A DNA stretch of 8,185 bases, taken from the NCBI GenBank assembly GCA_021798675.1, contig JAJZGE010000055.1, forward strand, positions 1-8,185, in the 5' to 3' direction. This DNA comes from Pseudomonadota bacterium. GTDB lineage: Bacteria; Pseudomonadota; Gammaproteobacteria; Xanthomonadales; Rhodanobacteraceae. The notes under the pieces are model-generated. The model worked only from the letters and a program-made list of their open reading frames with translations, was not told where the DNA came from and searched no databases. Within the stretch, counting starts at the first letter, position 1; every line of letters starts with the position of its first letter. Both the position numbers and the translations under genes were made by a program. Below, one piece after another: positions 5,967-8,185 of this stretch.

Positions 5967-8111
5967 TTGAACGCTTCCACGCTCGCCGAGCCTGCGCTCC
6001 GCGCTACCACCACGCCGCTGCCGCGCACGCCGAACCTGCACGAGACCGATCCCGCGCGTATGCGCGCAGTGCTGCGCGAGTACTTCACCAGCACCTTCGA
6101 CCGTTACGAGTCGCTGTTCGAGACGCTGGCTGTCGATGCGGCGTGGTACGAACCGGCGATCACGCTGCGCCATCCGCTGATCTTCTACTACGGCCATACC
6201 GCCACGTTCTTCGTCAACAAGCTGCTGCTGGCGCGGATGATCGAGGAGCGCATCGACCCGCACCTCGAATCGGTGTTCGCGGTGGGCGTGGACGAGATGA
6301 GCTGGGACGACCTCAACGACGCGCACTACGACTGGCCCAGCATCGCCGAGGTGAAGGCCTACCGCGACAAGGTGCGGGCGCTGGTCACGCGATTGATCGA
6401 CGAGGCGCCGCTGACCCTGCCGATCGGTTGGGACAACCCATGGTGGGCCATCGTGATGGGCATCGAGCACGAGCGCATCCACCTGGAAACCTCCTCGGTG
6501 CTGATTCGCCAGCACAAGCTGGCCTACGTAAAGCCGCATCCCGCGTGGCCGCCCTGCACGCAGACTGGCGAGGCGCGAGAGAACACGCTGGTCAAGGTAC
6601 CCGCCGGCAAGGTCGCACTGGGCCGCGAGATCAGCAGCGCCATCTACGGCTGGGACAACGAATACGGCCGCCACGAGGCCGAGGTACCCGCCTTCGAGGC
6701 CAGCCGCCATCTGGTCAGCAACCGTGAGTTCCTCGCCTTCGTCGAGGCCGGCGGCTACGCGCAGCCCGGTTACTGGGAAGACGAAGGCAACGGCTGGCGC
6801 GAATTCGCCAAGGTCGAACACCCCACGTTCTGGCGCCGCTCGGCCGACGGCTGGCACCTGCGCCTGATGACCGGCGAAGTGCCGATGCCGTGGGACTGGC
6901 CGGTGGAGGTGAACTACCACGAGGCCAAGGCGTTCTGCCGCTGGAAATCCGCACACGGCGGCCAGCCGGTGCGCCTGCCCACCGAGGACGAGTGGTACCG
7001 CCTGTACGCCGAAAGCCGGCGCGGCGTGCCCGACGGCGAAACGCCAGACGCGAACCTCAACCTCGCGCACTGGGCCTCGTCGTGCCCGGTGAACCATTTC
7101 GCGCAGGGCGAGTTCTTCGACGTCGCCGGCAATGCGTGGCAATGGACGGAAACCCCGATCTATCCGTTCGAGGGATTCCAGGTGCACCCGATCTACGACG
7201 ACTTCACCACGCCCACCTTCGACGGCCGCCACAACCTGATGAAGGGCGGCTCGTGGATCGCCACCGGCAACGAGGCCCAGCCTGCCTCGCGCTACGCCTT
7301 CCGCCGCCACTTCTTCCAGCACGCGGGGTTCCGCTACGTGGTTTCCAAGCACATCAAGCCGGCCCCGGCCTCGCACTACGAGACCGACAAGCTGCTCAGC
7401 GAATACGCCGAGTTCCACTACGGCGACAGCTACTTCGGCGTGTCGAACTTCCCGCAAGCACTGGTGGACGTGGCGATCACGGCGCTGGGCGATGCGCCGA
7501 AGCGCACCGCGCTGGACCTCGGCTGCGCCTCCGGTCGCGCCAGCTTCGAACTGGCGCGCCACTTCGGCCACGTCACCGGCGTGGACTTCTCCGCGCGCTT
7601 CATCGGCCAGGGCGCGGCGCTAGCGCGCGGCGACAGCCTGCGCTACCTGCTGGCCGACGAGGGCGAACTGGTCGAGTACAAGTCACGCAACCTCGCCGAG
7701 CTGGGCCTAGCGGATGTCGCCCACAAAGTAGAGTTCTTCCAGGGCGATGCCTGCAACCTCAAGCCGCAATTCACCGGCTACGACTTCATCCTGGCCGCCA
7801 ACCTGATCGACCGCCTGTACAACCCGGCGCAGTTCCTCGAAGCCATCCACGAACGCCTGAATCCCGGCGGCCTGCTGATGATCGCCTCGCCCTACACCTG
7901 GCTGGCGGAACACACGCCGCGCGCGGACTGGGTGGGCGGCTTCAAGAAGGACGGCGAGAGCTTCACCACGCTGGACGGCCTCGACGCGATGCTCGGCGCG
8001 CACTTCCAGCGGCTGGGGGAACCGCAGTCGGTGCCGTTCGTGATACGCGAGACGCGGCGCAAGTTCCAGCACACCTTGTCCGAGGTGACGCTGTGGCGGC
8101 GGCGCGCGTGA
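5967..8111 (+). CDS. ovoA: OvoA: 5-histidylcysteine sulfoxide synthase fused to 4-mercaptohistidine N1-methyltransferase
   Basis: OvoA is a non-haem iron enzyme that uses O2 to join cysteine to C5 of the histidine ring, the first step of ovothiol synthesis; its C-terminal domain is the likely methylase of the final step. The 714-residue reading shows three domains. A DinB-like helical domain (about 30-180) carries the three-His iron site: H77 in YYGHTATFF, and H168 and H172 in IEHERIHLETS. A formylglycine-generating-enzyme/sulfatase-modifying-type domain (about 206-460) includes NTLVKVPAGKVALGRE, LPTEDEWYRLY, DVAGNAWQWTE and MKGGSWIATGNE. A class I SAM methyltransferase (about 475-710) has the motif LDLGCASGR near 516 and VTGVDFS. 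The fusion distinguishes OvoA from EgtB. The TTG start is chosen for its ribosome site. The same frame is open back to 5658, but that extension is low-complexity and crosses the repeat region; ATG 6060 would cut off the conserved TPNLHETDP segment. OvoB, the PLP lyase for the second step, is not in the window. Confidence 0.96.
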   Translation: MNASTLAEPALRATTTPLPRTPNLHETDPARMRAVLREYFTSTFDRYESLFETLAVDAAWYEPAITLRHPLIFYYGHTATFFVNKLLLARMIEERIDPHLESVFAVGVDEMSWDDLNDAHYDWPSIAEVKAYRDKVRALVTRLIDEAPLTLPIGWDNPWWAIVMGIEHERIHLETSSVLIRQHKLAYVKPHPAWPPCTQTGEARENTLVKVPAGKVALGREISSAIYGWDNEYGRHEAEVPAFEASRHLVSNREFLAFVEAGGYAQPGYWEDEGNGWREFAKVEHPTFWRRSADGWHLRLMTGEVPMPWDWPVEVNYHEAKAFCRWKSAHGGQPVRLPTEDEWYRLYAESRRGVPDGETPDANLNLAHWASSCPVNHFAQGEFFDVAGNAWQWTETPIYPFEGFQVHPIYDDFTTPTFDGRHNLMKGGSWIATGNEAQPASRYAFRRHFFQHAGFRYVVSKHIKPAPASHYETDKLLSEYAEFHYGDSYFGVSNFPQALVDVAITALGDAPKRTALDLGCASGRASFELARHFGHVTGVDFSARFIGQGAALARGDSLRYLLADEGELVEYKSRNLAELGLADVAHKVEFFQGDACNLKPQFTGYDFILAANLIDRLYNPAQFLEAIHERLNPGGLLMIASPYTWLAEHTPRADWVGGFKKDGESFTTLDGLDAMLGAHFQRLGEPQSVPFVIRETRRKFQHTLSEVTLWRRRA

Positions 8112-8185
8112 GCCACTTGGGTCGCCGCATCGACATCCCTGCGCAAGCACACGGCTGCCCGGAACCCCTCCCCTCTCCCACCGGG
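8112..8185. other. Non-coding tail at the right edge
   Basis: No gene is supported in these 74 bases. The end (about 8161-8185) is a pyrimidine-rich tract, CCCCTCCCCTCTCCC, followed by ACCGGG. This could be the left arm and loop of a hairpin or intergenic repeat cut by the window edge, possibly the ovoA terminator. Confidence 0.3.

Noticed and set aside
5865..7571. 568-codon minus-strand reading over ovoA
   Set aside because: It is antisense to recognisable OvoA domains, with Val/Ala/Gly/Arg-rich shadow composition and no ribosome site.

Overview
The window is a high-GC (visibly about two-thirds G+C) bacterial chromosome segment with ordinary housekeeping genes and no phage, transposase or CRISPR signal. 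Protein similarity recalled from memory (RNase R, the fused glycine-cleavage P-protein, the OvoA fusion), the GC content and the style of the intergenic repeats suggest a gammaproteobacterium of the Lysobacterales/Xanthomonadales, perhaps Rhodanobacteraceae. That placement is an inference, not a search result.

Layout, left to right. (1) 1-874, minus strand: the N-terminal part of ribonuclease R, cut by the left edge of the window. (2) 875-1010: a divergent intergenic region with a good sigma70-type promoter for a tRNA, overlapped by a 17-bp palindrome. (3) 1011-1095: tRNA-Leu(CAG) with encoded CCA, followed by a hairpin terminator. (4) 1169-1834, plus strand: a HAD-superfamily phosphatase. 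It overlaps tail to tail by 55 bp with (5) a small VOC/glyoxalase-fold protein on the minus strand (1780-2190). (6) 2246-2492: a consensus -10 box, a tandem two-aptamer glycine riboswitch and a short expression platform. This leads into (7) gcvP (2493-5429), the full-length glycine dehydrogenase (decarboxylating), followed by a terminator. (8) 5477-5966: about 490 bp with no convincing gene but several inverted and direct repeats. (9) 5967-8111: ovoA, a three-domain ovothiol biosynthesis enzyme that probably starts at TTG. (10) 8112-8185: a non-coding tail.

How the parts work together: the clearest regulatory unit is glycine riboswitch to gcvP, in which glycine sensed by the leader RNA controls its own oxidative cleavage. 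gcvT and gcvH are not in the window, so this gcvP is transcribed apart from the rest of the system. ovoA makes the C-S bond of ovothiol and carries its own methyltransferase, but the partner lyase OvoB is not here. The other genes (rnr, tRNA-Leu, HAD, VOC) are neighbours without an obvious shared pathway.

I found no clearly new multi-gene system. The parts most worth a second look are non-coding: the repeat-rich leader region of ovoA, the riboswitch expression platform, and the palindrome on the tRNA promoter.
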